64,000 bases of DNA. Origin: Oscillospiraceae bacterium. Its GTDB lineage: Bacteria > Bacillota > Clostridia > Oscillospirales > Ruminococcaceae. The position numbers and the translations under genes were made by a program. A model generated the notes under the pieces. The model saw only the letters and a list, made by a program, of their open reading frames with translations. It did not search any database and had not been told where the DNA came from. The number at the start of each line of letters is the position of its first letter. Position 1 is the stretch's first letter. Where the stretch lies: NCBI GenBank assembly GCA_021203065.1, contig JAJQBX010000018.1, positions 331,796 through 395,795 on the forward strand, read 5' to 3'. This document shows, one piece after another, positions 10,772 to 21,961 of this stretch.

Positions 10772-10807
10772 CAACCGTAAGACTGATGCCTTACGGTTGA
10801 TTTTTTT
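10772..10807 (+). terminator. Intrinsic terminator of the activase gene
   Basis: Perfect 10-bp stem CAACCGTAAG / CTTACGGTTG (10772-10781 and 10790-10799) with an 8-base loop and seven T from 10801. It stops the plus-strand transcript and abuts the 3' end of the convergent lipoprotein gene. Confidence 0.9.
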
Positions 10808-11741
10808 ATTGTGCTAAGAAATTCTCAATGGCTGAGATTAGCATCTCGGCTAAGTCTTCATCGTACTCATCATACTGGAGTTCATAGCCAGAGTCGTCCA
10901 AGAGTCCAAGTAGCGATTCATCTGTCGGATCACTTACTATTTCGTTGATAGATCCGACAACCGATTCCCAGCTTTCAACCAAGCACTCAAGCTCCCAGTC
11001 GAAGTCTTCACAGGTAGCTTGCCATTCTTCAAGAAGTGTAGTTATAGCATACTCGCTCAGTACATATTTGTGAGACTCCGCCCAATCAAGGAGGCTTGCG
11101 GCGGCAGAAACTGAGCGAAGCGAGCTTCCGGCAGTTCCGGGTGCGACGTTCGAACAAGAGTCCATGATTTCGCAGAACTCGTTAATGGTGGTGTCTATGA
11201 GGTACTGCGTATCGTAATAGCTCTCAATTTCCTGAATGAGGCTGTAGGTGTCGGAATCGTCGGGGATTGAGTATTTGTTGTCTCCAACGACGATATATCG
11301 GGCAGAGCCGTAAAGACCATTGCCGACAGGAGGAGAAACCGACATGAAGTAAATAAGATACTCCGTTTCGTCGGAGAATACAATCGTATAACAGGCAACA
11401 TACTCTCCTATGGCGTATTGATTCTCATCTACGGTCGGGGTATCGTCCATCTCAAGGCTCATAAGAAGCTCCAAGAACTCGCTCTTGGTCTCCTCGTCCA
11501 TTTCGATCGCTTCATCATTAACATTGTTTCGCATGATGTAGACGGTCGCGCCGTCTAAATCGGCATCGAGAAGCGGGTTCAACGGTTCATCGGTCTTATA
11601 GGGGATCATTTCGCCGTCACTGACATACCCGTCCGTATCGCTGTAATGGGTTTCATCGTAGTCGGTTACGGTAGCTTCCGCACAACCGGCAAGGCTTAAA
11701 AGAACTGCGATGCAGGTTAAAATCAGTAAAAATTTTTTCAT
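10806..11741 (-). CDS. Hypothetical acidic lipoprotein
   Basis: I do not recognise the family. The 311-residue protein starts with a clear lipoprotein signal peptide: two lysines, a hydrophobic stretch and the lipobox LAGC with Cys20. The mature part is rich in Asp, Glu, Tyr and Ser and has no membrane segment, so it is probably an anchored extracytoplasmic protein. The GTG nine bases further upstream (11750) overlaps the AGAGGTG ribosome site, so the ATG at 11741 is chosen. It is convergent with the activase gene and sits just downstream of the atp operon terminator. Confidence 0.75.
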   Translation of the reverse strand: MKKFLLILTCIAVLLSLAGCAEATVTDYDETHYSDTDGYVSDGEMIPYKTDEPLNPLLDADLDGATVYIMRNNVNDEAIEMDEETKSEFLELLMSLEMDDTPTVDENQYAIGEYVACYTIVFSDETEYLIYFMSVSPPVGNGLYGSARYIVVGDNKYSIPDDSDTYSLIQEIESYYDTQYLIDTTINEFCEIMDSCSNVAPGTAGSSLRSVSAAASLLDWAESHKYVLSEYAITTLLEEWQATCEDFDWELECLVESWESVVGSINEIVSDPTDESLLGLLDDSGYELQYDEYDEDLAEMLISAIENFLAQ

Positions 11742-11790
11742 AGGAATCACCTCTTCATTAGTAATACACTTCTGAGGGCGGTTTTATTGC

Positions 11791-11820
11791 AAAAATCCCG
11801 CAAAAATTTTCTTGCGGGAT
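11791..11820 (-). terminator. Terminator of the atp operon
   Basis: Stem ATCCCGCAA / TTGCGGGAT (11795-11803 and 11812-11820) with an 8-base loop, followed on the minus strand by a run of five T. It lies six bases past the atpC stop. Confidence 0.9.
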
Positions 11821-11825
11821 CTCAT

Positions 11826-13642
<1,817 letters not shown>

Positions 13643-13659
13643 TTACTCCATATTGTACA

Positions 13660-14502
13660 TTATTGTGAACCCGCAACTATCTCGATTATCTCGTTGGTGA
13701 TTGCGGTCTGTCTTATCTGGTTGTACCTAAGGCTCAGGTCGTCTATCATTTCCTCGGCGTTTTGGGTGGCGGAATCCATGGCGGTGCGCCGGGCGGCTTG
13801 CTCTGCCGCTCTACTCTCGCAGAGGCAGCCATAGAGGACTCCTCCCAAGTACTCTGGGATAATTGCGTCGAAAGCTTCACCACTGCTCGGCTCGTAGAGG
13901 ATGTCCGACTGGGCGGTCTTTCCCTTTTCATAGCCCTTTAGCGGCAGAAGCGGAAGCACTGCCGGGGTCTGGGAAAGAACGGAAACGAAGTTTGTGTATC
14001 CCACGCATATCTCGTCATACTTTCCAGCCTTGAAGTCCTTGCAGAGGGCTTTTGCAATTGAAAAGCAGTCGCCCACTCCGACGCCCTCGGCATCGGCGTA
14101 ATTCTCGGTGAGAATGTCGGCGTTTCTGAGCTTGAAATACTCGACCGCCTTGTTTCCGATGGGAAGAACCACTGCGTTTTTCGCCTCGATCTCACTCAGG
14201 CACATTTTGAGGATATTGTGGTTATATCCTCCCGCAAGTCCCCTGTCGCCTGCGATGACGATATAGATTGACTTCTTCACGTCACGCTTTCCAAGATATG
14301 GCGAACTGAGGTCGCTCTCGGAGGCGGCGATGTTACTTATCGTCGAGAAGAGAATCTCAAAGTATGGGCGGGAATTAAGAACCTTAGCCTGAGCGTGGTT
14401 GAGCTTTGATGCCGCAACCATCTCCATCGCCTTGGTTATCTGCTCCGTCTTTTTCAGGCTGTTGATTCGGGTTTTTATCCCCTTTGCCGTTGCTGATGAC
14501 AT
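13660..14502 (-). CDS. atpG: ATP synthase F1 gamma subunit
   Basis: Central shaft of the F1 motor, 280 residues. The N-terminal coiled-coil GIKTRINSLKKTEQITKAMEMVAASKL and the C-terminal SRAAEQAARRTAMDSATQNAEEM helix are the two family signatures. The start has AAGGAG nine bases upstream and follows atpA by 11 bases. The length is typical. Confidence 0.97.
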   Translation of the reverse strand: MSSATAKGIKTRINSLKKTEQITKAMEMVAASKLNHAQAKVLNSRPYFEILFSTISNIAASESDLSSPYLGKRDVKKSIYIVIAGDRGLAGGYNHNILKMCLSEIEAKNAVVLPIGNKAVEYFKLRNADILTENYADAEGVGVGDCFSIAKALCKDFKAGKYDEICVGYTNFVSVLSQTPAVLPLLPLKGYEKGKTAQSDILYEPSSGEAFDAIIPEYLGGVLYGCLCESRAAEQAARRTAMDSATQNAEEMIDDLSLRYNQIRQTAITNEIIEIVAGSQ

Positions 14503-14513
14503 TAAGTGTCTCC

Positions 14514-16025
14514 TTATTCAGTGACGTATCTTACCGCAAGTTCTTCAAGTGCTGTCTTGAGCTCATTTTCGGTCTCCGGCTCAAGCTTGCCGGTGGTTCT
14601 GATTGCCTCCAAGACTCCATTATGATGGTTGGTCATGTGCTCCTGAAGATCTGCTTCATAGTCGGGAATCTTCTCGACAGGAATGCTCTTTAAGTAGCCG
14701 TTTGTCGTGGCATAGAATATGCAGACCTGCTGAGCTACGTCGACGGGATGGTTATTCTTCTGCTTCAAGACTGCGACGATTCTCTCACCCAGATCAAGCT
14801 GGGCTTTGGTGTCGGCGTCGAGGTCGGAGCTGAACTGAGCGAAGCTCTGGAGCTCACGGTACTGCGAGTAGATGAGCTTCAAAGAACCGGAAACCTTCTT
14901 CATCGCCTTTATCTGGGCGTTGCCTCCGACACGTGATACAGAGATACCCGGATTAATTGCGGGCATAACGCCTGCGTTGAAGAGCTCCGTTTCGAGGAAT
15001 ATCTGACCGTCGGTGATTGAAATTACGTTTGTTGGTATATATGCGGAAACGTCTCCCGCCTGAGTTTCGATTATGGGAAGTGCTGTCAGGCTTCCTCCGC
15101 CCTTTTCTTTCGAAAGGTGCGCCGCTCTCTCAAGAAGCCTTGAGTGGAGATAGAATACATCTCCGGGGTATGCTTCACGTCCCGGCGGACGGCGTATAAG
15201 AAGCGATATTGTTCTGTAGGCAACCGCATGCTTGCTGAGGTCGTCATATACAACCAGAACGTCCTTCCCCTGATACATGAAGTACTCGCCCATAGCACAG
15301 CCGCTGTAGGGTGCGATATACTGCATTGTGGGGAGTTCACTTGCTGTTGCGGAAACGACTATTGTATAGTCCATAGCTCCGCCGTCGGTGAGGTTCTTGA
15401 CAACCTGCGCAACGGTTGAACGCTTGAGTCCGATCGCTACGTAAACGCAGATAACGCCTTTGCCTTTCTGGTTTAAAATGGTGTCGGTCGCTATTGTGGT
15501 CTTACCGGTCTGGCGGTCGCCGATGATGAGCTCACGCTGTCCACGACCTATCGGAATCATCGAGTCTATTGCCTTGATACCCGTCTGCAAGGGCACTGTT
15601 ACCGGCTCACGATCGATAATTCCCGGAGCTGGAGACTCAATAGGTCTTGTTTCTGTAGTCTCAATCGGACCTTTGCCGTCTATCGGCTGACCAAGGGCGT
15701 TGACTACTCTTCCAATCATGGCTTCGCCGACGGGGACGGAGACGACGTTTCCGGTTATCTTAACCGAATCGCCCTCCTTGATTCCCTGATCGTTATCCAT
15801 GATGACAATAGAAACGGTGTCCTCTTCAAGGTTCTGCGCCATTCCGTGTGCGCCGTTCTCGAACTCGACAAGCTCGCCGTACATGACGCCGTCGAGCCCC
15901 GAAACCTTGGCTATGCCGTCACCAACTGAAACCACAGTTCCGACATTGACCTGTTCCAGCTTCGTTTCATAGTTCCTGATCCGGTCGCTGATTATTTTTA
16001 CAATTTCATCAGATTTTATATCCAT
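14514..16025 (-). CDS. atpA: ATP synthase F1 alpha subunit
   Basis: Non-catalytic nucleotide-binding subunit, 503 residues. It carries the P-loop GDRQTGKT, the N-terminal [24 protein letters not shown] barrel, and the signature [14 protein letters not shown]. It lies between atpH (18 bases upstream) and atpG. All features match a normal bacterial alpha subunit. Confidence 0.98.
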   Translation of the reverse strand: MDIKSDEIVKIISDRIRNYETKLEQVNVGTVVSVGDGIAKVSGLDGVMYGELVEFENGAHGMAQNLEEDTVSIVIMDNDQGIKEGDSVKITGNVVSVPVGEAMIGRVVNALGQPIDGKGPIETTETRPIESPAPGIIDREPVTVPLQTGIKAIDSMIPIGRGQRELIIGDRQTGKTTIATDTILNQKGKGVICVYVAIGLKRSTVAQVVKNLTDGGAMDYTIVVSATASELPTMQYIAPYSGCAMGEYFMYQGKDVLVVYDDLSKHAVAYRTISLLIRRPPGREAYPGDVFYLHSRLLERAAHLSKEKGGGSLTALPIIETQAGDVSAYIPTNVISITDGQIFLETELFNAGVMPAINPGISVSRVGGNAQIKAMKKVSGSLKLIYSQYRELQSFAQFSSDLDADTKAQLDLGERIVAVLKQKNNHPVDVAQQVCIFYATTNGYLKSIPVEKIPDYEADLQEHMTNHHNGVLEAIRTTGKLEPETENELKTALEELAVRYVTE

Positions 16026-16043
16026 TGGCTTCTTCCTTTTAAA

Positions 16044-16595
16044 TCATGTCATAGCCTTAGAAGCATCAAGCTTCAATAGCTCTGAAACCTCTTTCAAGCG
16101 GTGTGAAACGGTGCCGTCAATCTGCTTCGAGTCGTAGCTGAGTTTTACTCCACCCAAGCATGACGGGTCAACCTTATTCGTGAGAATTATCTTCTTGCCG
16201 CTTATCGACGCTATCTTCTCTGAGAGCCTCTTATACTGAGAATCGCTCAGTGGCACTGCTGTTACTGCCGTAACCGGCATGATGCCGTTGTCAAAGTAGT
16301 ATCTTTCACGATATGCTTTCACGCAGTCGCCGAAGTGCGTGGCTATAGACTTCTCCGCCAAAAGCTTCATAAAATTCAGCACATACGGATGAACCTTGCC
16401 GCCGAGGCAGTCGTCAACAAGCTTAAGCCTTTCCTCTTTCGCAACATTTGCCGCTGAGAGCAGCCTTAAATACTGGGGCTTTTCAGAAAACGCTTTCTCA
16501 AGCTCGCATAGCTCATTATAGACCTGCTCAGTCAGATTTTCGCCCATTGCCGCCGAATAGAGAGCCGAGCCGTAGTTTTTAGCAAGCCCGCTCAT
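16044..16595 (-). CDS. atpH: ATP synthase F1 delta subunit
   Basis: The OSCP-like protein that ties the peripheral stalk to F1, 183 residues. It shows the N-terminal helical bundle (YGSALYSAA...) and the C-terminal segment KVDPSCLGGVKLSYDSKQIDGTVSHRL, which matches the family pattern (VDPSLIGG...GDxxIDGSVRxRL). The start overlaps the atpF stop by four bases, so the two are probably translationally coupled. Confidence 0.93.
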   Translation of the reverse strand: MSGLAKNYGSALYSAAMGENLTEQVYNELCELEKAFSEKPQYLRLLSAANVAKEERLKLVDDCLGGKVHPYVLNFMKLLAEKSIATHFGDCVKAYRERYYFDNGIMPVTAVTAVPLSDSQYKRLSEKIASISGKKIILTNKVDPSCLGGVKLSYDSKQIDGTVSHRLKEVSELLKLDASKAMT

Positions 16596-17092
16596 GACAG
16601 GTCACCCAATTCATCGATAAAGCTGTCGACAAGGCGGCTCTGGTCAGCCGAGGTGAGTTCTCTTTCGACAACACGTCCTGCAATGCTGACGGCGATGACG
16701 GAAATGTTGTCCTTGACCTCGCCCATCGCTTTCTTCTTTTCAAGGGCGATGTCCTCCTGAGCCTTCTCAAGAATTGCGCTTGCCTCTTTATTGGCTTTCG
16801 AGACTATTTCTTCTTCACGACTCTGCGCCCTTGTCACTGCGTCAGATATGATCTTATCGCCAGTTTCACGGGCTTCGGTGAGCTTTTTCTGATACTCGTC
16901 ACGCATTTCATCCGCCTCAGCTTTGGCTGTGTCGGCACTTTGATAGAGGTCGTCTATTTCCTTCTGTCTCTTGTCGATAATATTCATTACCGGCTTGAAC
17001 AGAAATTTCTTCAGGACAAAGAACAAAAGAAGAGTGTTGGCAAGAGTGAACAGAGCCGTCCACACGTTGACGCCTAAAATCTCCTCGTACAA
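16592..17092 (-). CDS. atpF: ATP synthase Fo b subunit (TTG start)
   Basis: Peripheral-stalk subunit, about 166 residues: one N-terminal membrane helix (FTLANTLLLFFVLKKFLFKPV) followed by a long charged coiled coil (IDKRQKEIDDLYQSADTAK...). No ATG is available at the 5' end. Two TTG codons occur, at 17098 and 17092. AGGAGG lies only two bases before the first but eight before the second, so the start at 17092 is preferred. The rare start may lower expression relative to the neighbours. Confidence 0.93.
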   Translation of the reverse strand: MYEEILGVNVWTALFTLANTLLLFFVLKKFLFKPVMNIIDKRQKEIDDLYQSADTAKAEADEMRDEYQKKLTEARETGDKIISDAVTRAQSREEEIVSKANKEASAILEKAQEDIALEKKKAMGEVKDNISVIAVSIAGRVVERELTSADQSRLVDSFIDELGDLS

Positions 17093-17132
17093 TGTCAATT
17101 CCTCCTCTCGGAAATGTCAGGTTTCCCTGATA

Positions 17133-17399
<267 letters not shown>

Positions 17400-17436
17400 T
17401 TAAATGTTATTTCTGTCGGACTCAGTCCGGACTATT

Positions 17437-18348
17437 TTACTTGGTTTCGACTGCCGTCTCGGGAGGCGGGCAAGCCTGTCCTATATATATCATGCTGAGC
17501 AGGCTGAATACGAACGCCTGAACAAAGCCTGAAAACAGATCAAAGTACACCGATAAGAGTGCCGGTATACCAAGTGAGAGTATCGGGATTCCCGAAAGAA
17601 GCCCTGTGGCTTCGAGGATTCCGCAAGCTCCGAATGCGATGAAGATTCCAAGAAGAATTCCCTTGAAAACGCCAATTTGCTTCTTTTTCTTAAACTTCTG
17701 ATAAAGTATGATTCCGACGCCCAGCAAAACTATCACAATCGGGATTATGACTGTTCCGGAAACGAGGTTCAGAAGAAGCGAAGAAAGAAGACTCAGTGCG
17801 GTATAGACAATTGCCGTTATGATGCTACCGCCGAAAACGTTGCCGAAGTGACGGAAAGCCATCGAGATGGGCTGCGCAATTTCGGAAATCAGGTTCATCG
17901 GGGTCATGATGAATACTGGCTCGGTGAAGCCCTTGAGCCACTTGAGAACACCCATGTGCCTGATGTTATTGTACCAGATTATCGCCGTCGTCATTATTGC
18001 CCAAGTCAGAACCACGCTTAAGTCCGCAGTTGTTGAGCGGAGGAAGCCGGTCATCCCTATAAGTGAACCGCAGATTGACGAGAGGAATATTGTCCCGATA
18101 TACGGCGTCCAACAGGCGTTATGCTCGCCCATTGAGGATGTTACGAGACCACGTAGCATCTCAACGCCCTTTTCAACAAGCACCTGCAGCTTCCCCGGAT
18201 GGGTCTTGAGGTTTCTTCCAAGCAAAACTCCAGCAACACAGAGGATAATCGTCACTATCAGCAGCGAAAGAGTCGTCTGCGTCACATTGATTCCGCCGAA
18301 AATCGGAATCGTGAAGTAAATATATGCGCCATTTATACTTATATCCAT
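17437..18348 (-). CDS. atpB: ATP synthase Fo a subunit
   Basis: Stator channel subunit with several membrane helices, 303 residues, at the long end for the family. The essential arginine is in AQPISMAFRHFGNVFGG, and the C-terminal helix FSGFVQAFVFSLLSMIYIGQA is typical. An extra region after about residue 200 (GIILYQKFKKKKQIGVF) adds a charged loop and accounts for the length. Its ATG shares one base with the upstream stop (TGATG). Confidence 0.93.
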   Translation of the reverse strand: MDISINGAYIYFTIPIFGGINVTQTTLSLLIVTIILCVAGVLLGRNLKTHPGKLQVLVEKGVEMLRGLVTSSMGEHNACWTPYIGTIFLSSICGSLIGMTGFLRSTTADLSVVLTWAIMTTAIIWYNNIRHMGVLKWLKGFTEPVFIMTPMNLISEIAQPISMAFRHFGNVFGGSIITAIVYTALSLLSSLLLNLVSGTVIIPIVIVLLGVGIILYQKFKKKKQIGVFKGILLGIFIAFGACGILEATGLLSGIPILSLGIPALLSVYFDLFSGFVQAFVFSLLSMIYIGQACPPPETAVETK

Positions 18349-18797
18349 CAGTTTTCACCCTCTTCTTTGGGGTTTTCTTCCGAAGAAATTTCACTTGCTG
18401 TGGGCGTTTCTTTCTTGCGGAAAAATTCTGCAACCGTTATTGTCGGTCTTACAAATATTATCGGCAGGACGAGTGCGAATGCGTTGCAAAGCCCGCTGAC
18501 TGCTCCCGCAATCCAGACGACGAATATCACCACATAGCGGAACACTCTTGAGAATGCCATGAGGCTTTTTCCGCCGTTTACGTCCTGAGCGACAGCCCTG
18601 TCTGACGCCACACAGACTGAAATTGCCATGAACAAAAAGTTGAGAATCGCTACAATGCCGCCCAATATTCCTCCGAAAACCACCGTCCTGTCGAAAAGCC
18701 CTAAAAGGGCGAAAATTCCGAACATTGCGGCGATGCAGATTACCTGCCCTATTGCTATAATCAAGGTTTCGTGCAAAACTTCCTTACGGGAATCCAT
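18348..18797 (-). CDS. ATP synthase subunit I-like membrane protein
   Basis: A 149-residue protein with about four hydrophobic segments in two pairs (IAIGQVICIAAMFGIFAL, VVFGGILGGIVAILNFLFM, and two near residues 85-120), followed by a charged, Glu-rich tail. Position directly upstream of atpB and the GGIVAILNFLFMAISV segment fit the AtpI/ATP-synthase-I family, thought to help assemble the c-ring or supply ions. Assignment rests on position and topology. Confidence 0.75.
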   Translation of the reverse strand: MDSRKEVLHETLIIAIGQVICIAAMFGIFALLGLFDRTVVFGGILGGIVAILNFLFMAISVCVASDRAVAQDVNGGKSLMAFSRVFRYVVIFVVWIAGAVSGLCNAFALVLPIIFVRPTITVAEFFRKKETPTASEISSEENPKEEGEN

Positions 18798-18811
18798 ATT
18801 TCTGACTCCTA

Positions 18812-19075
18812 TTAATCGTGACTGTTGAAGCCGGTTACGGGAGGCTTCTTATCCTTGTCGTTATCCTGAGTGGTGATATTCTCCATCGTTTTGAGAGTGG
18901 AGCGAAAGCCGCTTATGGCTAAGATTCCGCCAAGGATTGCTCCTATGAATATCACCCAGACGCCAAGCGAGAATTTATTTCTCAGCCAGACAGCTAAGAT
19001 TATGCAACCGGCAAGCGGAATCGCCACGGAAAGCCCAAGCTGACCTATCATGACAAGCAAGCTCACGTCTTTCAT
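18812..19075 (-). CDS. AtpZ/AtpI-type F1Fo accessory membrane protein
   Basis: An 87-residue protein with two membrane helices (GQLGLSVAIPLAGCIILAVW and VIFIGAILGGILAISGF) and a short charged tail. This is the pattern of the AtpZ/AtpI family encoded first in many Clostridial atp operons. Members have been linked to c-ring assembly and, in some cases, Mg2+/Ca2+ transport. It is the first gene of the operon, 14 bases before the subunit-I-like gene, with GAGG about ten bases before the ATG. Confidence 0.8.
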   Translation of the reverse strand: MKDVSLLVMIGQLGLSVAIPLAGCIILAVWLRNKFSLGVWVIFIGAILGGILAISGFRSTLKTMENITTQDNDKDKKPPVTGFNSHD

Positions 19076-19140
19076 TGGCTTTAATCCTCACTTTCGGGCA
19101 TTCTGACGACTTTCTTAAGCTGTTACGCTATACAGATTTA

Positions 19141-19169
19141 ATTCTACCACTATTGTAGCAGAATGTCAA
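19141..19169 (-). promoter_or_regulatory. Promoter of the atp operon
   Basis: On the minus strand TTGACA (19164-19169) and TAGAAT (19141-19146) are separated by 17 bases. The -10 lies about 65 bases before the first gene's ATG. The GGTAGAAT motif occurs again at 19174-19181, but without a recognisable -35. Confidence 0.8.
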
Positions 19170-19220
19170 ACAAAATTCTACCGCAAAGATTTGAAATCGT
19201 CCAAAAAATACACTTGAAAA

Positions 19221-20576
19221 CTATCTGTCGACTATGTCCTGATAGACTTTCGGCTTGCCGACAGCCTTGTATGCGGGGCGGATGATTCTTCCGCCGGTGA
19301 CTTTTTCCTCAAATCTGTGAGCAGACCAGCCAGCCATACGGGCAGTAGCGAAGAGTGCGGTCGCCAATTCCTCCGGGATTCCGAGCATGCGGTAGCAAAG
19401 TCCCGAATACATGTCCACGTTTGCGCAGAGAGCCTTTTCAAGACCGGTTTCACGGTGGAAAATCTCCGGTGCAAGCCTTTCAATCGAGTTGAGAAGCGAG
19501 AACTGCGGCTCGAATTCCGTTCCCTTTGCCATATGCAGGGCTGTTCTCTTGAGTATCACCGCTCTCGGGTCGGAAAGAGTGTAGACAGCGTGACCCATGC
19601 CGTAGATAAGACCGGTTCTGTCGGAGGCTTCCTTGCGGACAATCTTCGTGAGCATATCCGCAACCTCGCCCTCGTCCGACCAGTTCCTGACGTTGGCTTC
19701 GATATAGTCGAGCTGCTCCAAAACCTTCAGATTAGCTCCGCCGTGACGGGGACCCTTGAGAGAGCCGACAGCAGCGGCATATGCGGAATAGGGGTCAGTT
19801 CCGGAAGATGTCAATACTCTGCAGGCAAAAGTGGAGTTATTACCGCCGCCGTGCTCTGCGTGAAGAAGAAGAATGAGATCCAAAAGCTTTGCCTCGTCAT
19901 ATGTATACTGTCTGTCCGGTCTCAAAAGGGACAGAACGGTTTCGGCAGTGCACTCCTCCGGTCTTACCTGATGCATATACATGCTTCCGCCGTCAAACGC
20001 CCTGCGCTTGACCTGATAGGCGGAGGTCATGATTACCGGCATCTTTGCAAGAATCGAAAGCGCACAGTAGAGCTCATCCTCGGGTGCTTTCGCCTCGGGG
20101 TCTTCTTCATAAGAATAGAGCGCAAGAATGGAACGTGAAATCTTATTCATGATGTTCTTCGAGGGAGCTTTCAGGATCATGTCCTCAAAGAAGCCTGCGG
20201 GAAGCTCACGGTTCTGGGCAAGAAGCCTCTGGAAGCCGGAGAGCTCCTCGGTTGTCGGGAGCTTGCCCATTATAAGAAGGTATGCGACCTCCTCATAGCC
20301 AAAGCGGTCTGCGCCCTGAATTCCGGCGACAATGTCCTTGACGTTATACCCACGGTAGTAGAGCTCGCCCTCGATGTTCTGCTTTTCGCCCTCGTTCATG
20401 ACATATCCGTGAACGTTACATATATTTGTTAGCCCGGCAAGCACACCGGTGCCGTCGGCGTTACGAAGCCCACGCTTCACGTCGTAGCGGTTATAGTACT
20501 TCGGATCTATCCGGTTGTTTTCAAGAAATGTCTGCCTGAACCTGTCCCTTGTTGCTTCATCTATTTTTAACTGCAT
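19221..20576 (-). CDS. gltA: Citrate synthase
   Basis: Condenses oxaloacetate and acetyl-CoA to citrate. The 451-residue protein has the citrate-synthase fold with the active-site histidines in LLHAEHGGGNNS and KGPRHGGANLKV and a C-terminal CANVDMYSGLCYRMLGIP segment in which the catalytic Asp lies. The length exceeds the 370-380 of Gram-positive type II enzymes; the extra length is at the N-terminus (about 65 residues before the core), as in many Clostridial citrate synthases. 2-methylcitrate synthase activity cannot be excluded. It has its own promoter with a palindrome at the start site and AGGAG before the ATG. No other TCA gene is near. Confidence 0.93.
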   Translation of the reverse strand: MQLKIDEATRDRFRQTFLENNRIDPKYYNRYDVKRGLRNADGTGVLAGLTNICNVHGYVMNEGEKQNIEGELYYRGYNVKDIVAGIQGADRFGYEEVAYLLIMGKLPTTEELSGFQRLLAQNRELPAGFFEDMILKAPSKNIMNKISRSILALYSYEEDPEAKAPEDELYCALSILAKMPVIMTSAYQVKRRAFDGGSMYMHQVRPEECTAETVLSLLRPDRQYTYDEAKLLDLILLLHAEHGGGNNSTFACRVLTSSGTDPYSAYAAAVGSLKGPRHGGANLKVLEQLDYIEANVRNWSDEGEVADMLTKIVRKEASDRTGLIYGMGHAVYTLSDPRAVILKRTALHMAKGTEFEPQFSLLNSIERLAPEIFHRETGLEKALCANVDMYSGLCYRMLGIPEELATALFATARMAGWSAHRFEEKVTGGRIIRPAYKAVGKPKVYQDIVDR

Positions 20577-20623
20577 GAAAAATCTCCTCTTCTCTGAAAG
20601 CTGTCCTGCCTCCGAAATCTATT

Positions 20624-20665
20624 ATTACACAGTGTAATTTTATCACATGAAATTCTGAAAGTCAA
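20624..20665 (-). promoter_or_regulatory. gltA promoter with a 15-bp perfect palindrome at the start site
   Basis: Minus-strand TTGACT (20660-20665) and TAAAAT (20637-20642) are 17 bases apart. A perfect palindrome, ATTACAC-A-GTGTAAT (20624-20638), begins at the -10 and covers the predicted start of transcription near 20630. This is the usual place for a repressor operator; the binding protein is not identifiable here. Confidence 0.75.
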
Positions 20666-20667
20666 CC

Positions 20668-20702
20668 AAAATGAAGCTTCCGGAGCTTCAAAGCTTCATT
20701 TT
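20668..20702. terminator. Hairpin between tRNA-Lys and gltA
   Basis: Perfect 12-bp arms AAAATGAAGCTT (20668-20679) and AAGCTTCATTTT (20691-20702) with an 11-base loop; a competing inner stem GAAGCT/AGCTTC is possible. Short T runs lie at both ends. It borders the gltA -35 and probably insulates it from the tRNA transcript. Confidence 0.6.
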
Positions 20703-20821
20703 TCGCTCTTTTGCACTGATTCCGGAGGTTTTTGAGAGGAAAAATTGAAGCTCTTGACGGGAGGAAAATGCAGATTTTGTTGAAAATCAGGACGTATTAC
20801 GTGGAATTTGTGCAGAAAAAG

Positions 20822-20849
20822 AAAAAGCACCCGGGTTCGGATGCTTTTT
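20822..20849 (-). terminator. Terminator of the tRNA-Lys gene
   Basis: Arms AAAAAGCA (20822-20829) and TGCTTTTT (20842-20849), extended inward by CCG/CGG pairing. On the minus strand the stem is followed by T-rich DNA (TTTTTCTTTTT). Confidence 0.8.
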
Positions 20850-20855
20850 GGGGTA

Positions 20856-20931
20856 TGGTGAGCCATTGGAGAATCGAACTCCAGACCCTTTCATTAAAAG
20901 TGAAATGCTCTGCCAGCTGAGCTAATGGCTC
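20856..20931 (-). tRNA. tRNA-Lys (anticodon TTT)
   Basis: A 76-base cloverleaf on the minus strand. The acceptor arms GAGCCAT and ATGGCTC pair fully, the anticodon loop is CTTTTAA with anticodon TTT, and the T-arm GGAGTTCGATTCTCC is intact. The 3' ACCA is encoded. It has its own promoter and terminator and stands alone. Confidence 0.97.
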
Positions 20932-20947
20932 GGTTCACAACTACGTT

Positions 20948-20976
20948 ATTATATCAAACACGAGCGCATTTGTCAA
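20948..20976 (-). promoter_or_regulatory. tRNA-Lys promoter
   Basis: Minus-strand TTGACA (20971-20976), a 17-base spacer and TATAAT (20948-20953): a consensus promoter about 17 bases before the mature 5' end. Confidence 0.85.
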
Positions 20977-21013
20977 TATCTAAAATCGAAAATTTCGAAG
21001 TTGCCGGCAAAAA

Positions 21014-21940
21014 TCAGAAATTCTTGTTTACATCCTGATAAAGCTCATTTGTGAGTATCTCCGCATCGTCGCCGACGAATGCCTTTGCGGCTTCCTCGTC
21101 GCCCTGAAGCTTCCACATGAACCACGCCACAACATAGCCGTCCTCGGCGGTATTGGTGCTTCCGTGGGCTGTGTCGCATCTTCTCATCATCAGCTTTTCG
21201 CCCGAAATCTGATCATAAATGTCAGTAAGCCCCTCGAGAGTCACGACCCAGTCGTCTCCGCCTCCTGCTCCCGAAATGAGCATAATCGGTGTTTCAACCA
21301 GCGAAGCATCGTAAGACCACTCGAGTGCAGTCGCTACCGGCTGATTTGTCGGAGACAATGCCACAGCGGCTTTGTAAATATCCTTGTGGTCGGTGTCCGT
21401 GATGGCGTTTATAACCCCGACACCGCCCTGTGAATGACCGACGATTCCCACGTTGTCGAAGTCGACTTTCTGGTAGAAGATGCTTGTCTCGCCCTCGTCG
21501 TCTATGTAATCATTCAGCAGTTCCAGATGTCGGACGCACATTTCCGCTCCAAACGCATTCCACGAATAGGTTTCCTCCGTCGATATGACAATGAAGCCGT
21601 AGGAAGCGTAAAACTGCTGCTGTGCCTTTGAATAAGAGCCCTTCCAGCCTGTACCGTTGCATATGACGATAACGGGATATTTCTTGTCGGAGGTCTCGAG
21701 CTCTGTCGGGTAGCTTATCATATATTTCTCGAAAATCTGCGTGGTAGTCTGTTCGTAGTAAGACGTTTCGTAAGGACCATCTTCAAGATATGCGGCTTCA
21801 ATAGCCCCGCCAGTTTCGATGCTGTCACGGTAGTTGTCCTTAAGAGAGCCATCCAAGTGAGTAATCCAATAGATAAAGATGACTATCAGGATGACGATTA
21901 CCAAAACGATGATTCCTATTACTTTCAGTACTGTTTTCAT
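21014..21940 (-). CDS. Membrane-anchored alpha/beta hydrolase
   Basis: A 308-residue protein with one N-terminal membrane helix (about residues 5-27, rich in Ile and Val) and an extracytoplasmic alpha/beta-hydrolase domain. The nucleophile elbow is GHSQGG (VGIVGHSQGGVGV), an acid residue may be in GAGGGDDWVV, and the His in DTAHGST. It resembles the chlorophyllase/PAF-acetylhydrolase-like group; the substrate is unknown. The start is the ATG preceded by GGAGG; upstream in-frame codons would place the start in the promoter. It is divergent from a TetR gene with which it shares an overlapping promoter region. Confidence 0.8.
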   Translation of the reverse strand: MKTVLKVIGIIVLVIVILIVIFIYWITHLDGSLKDNYRDSIETGGAIEAAYLEDGPYETSYYEQTTTQIFEKYMISYPTELETSDKKYPVIVICNGTGWKGSYSKAQQQFYASYGFIVISTEETYSWNAFGAEMCVRHLELLNDYIDDEGETSIFYQKVDFDNVGIVGHSQGGVGVINAITDTDHKDIYKAAVALSPTNQPVATALEWSYDASLVETPIMLISGAGGGDDWVVTLEGLTDIYDQISGEKLMMRRCDTAHGSTNTAEDGYVVAWFMWKLQGDEEAAKAFVGDDAEILTNELYQDVNKNF

Positions 21941-21961
21941 GGGTTTTCCTCCGCTCTTATC

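Noticed and set aside
19317..20138. 273-codon plus-strand open frame
   Set aside because: Antisense to citrate synthase, whose active-site motifs are clear; no family resemblance in the shadow.
20732..20920. 62-codon plus-strand frame
   Set aside because: Runs across the tRNA-Lys gene and its terminator on the opposite strand, so it cannot be a normal gene.
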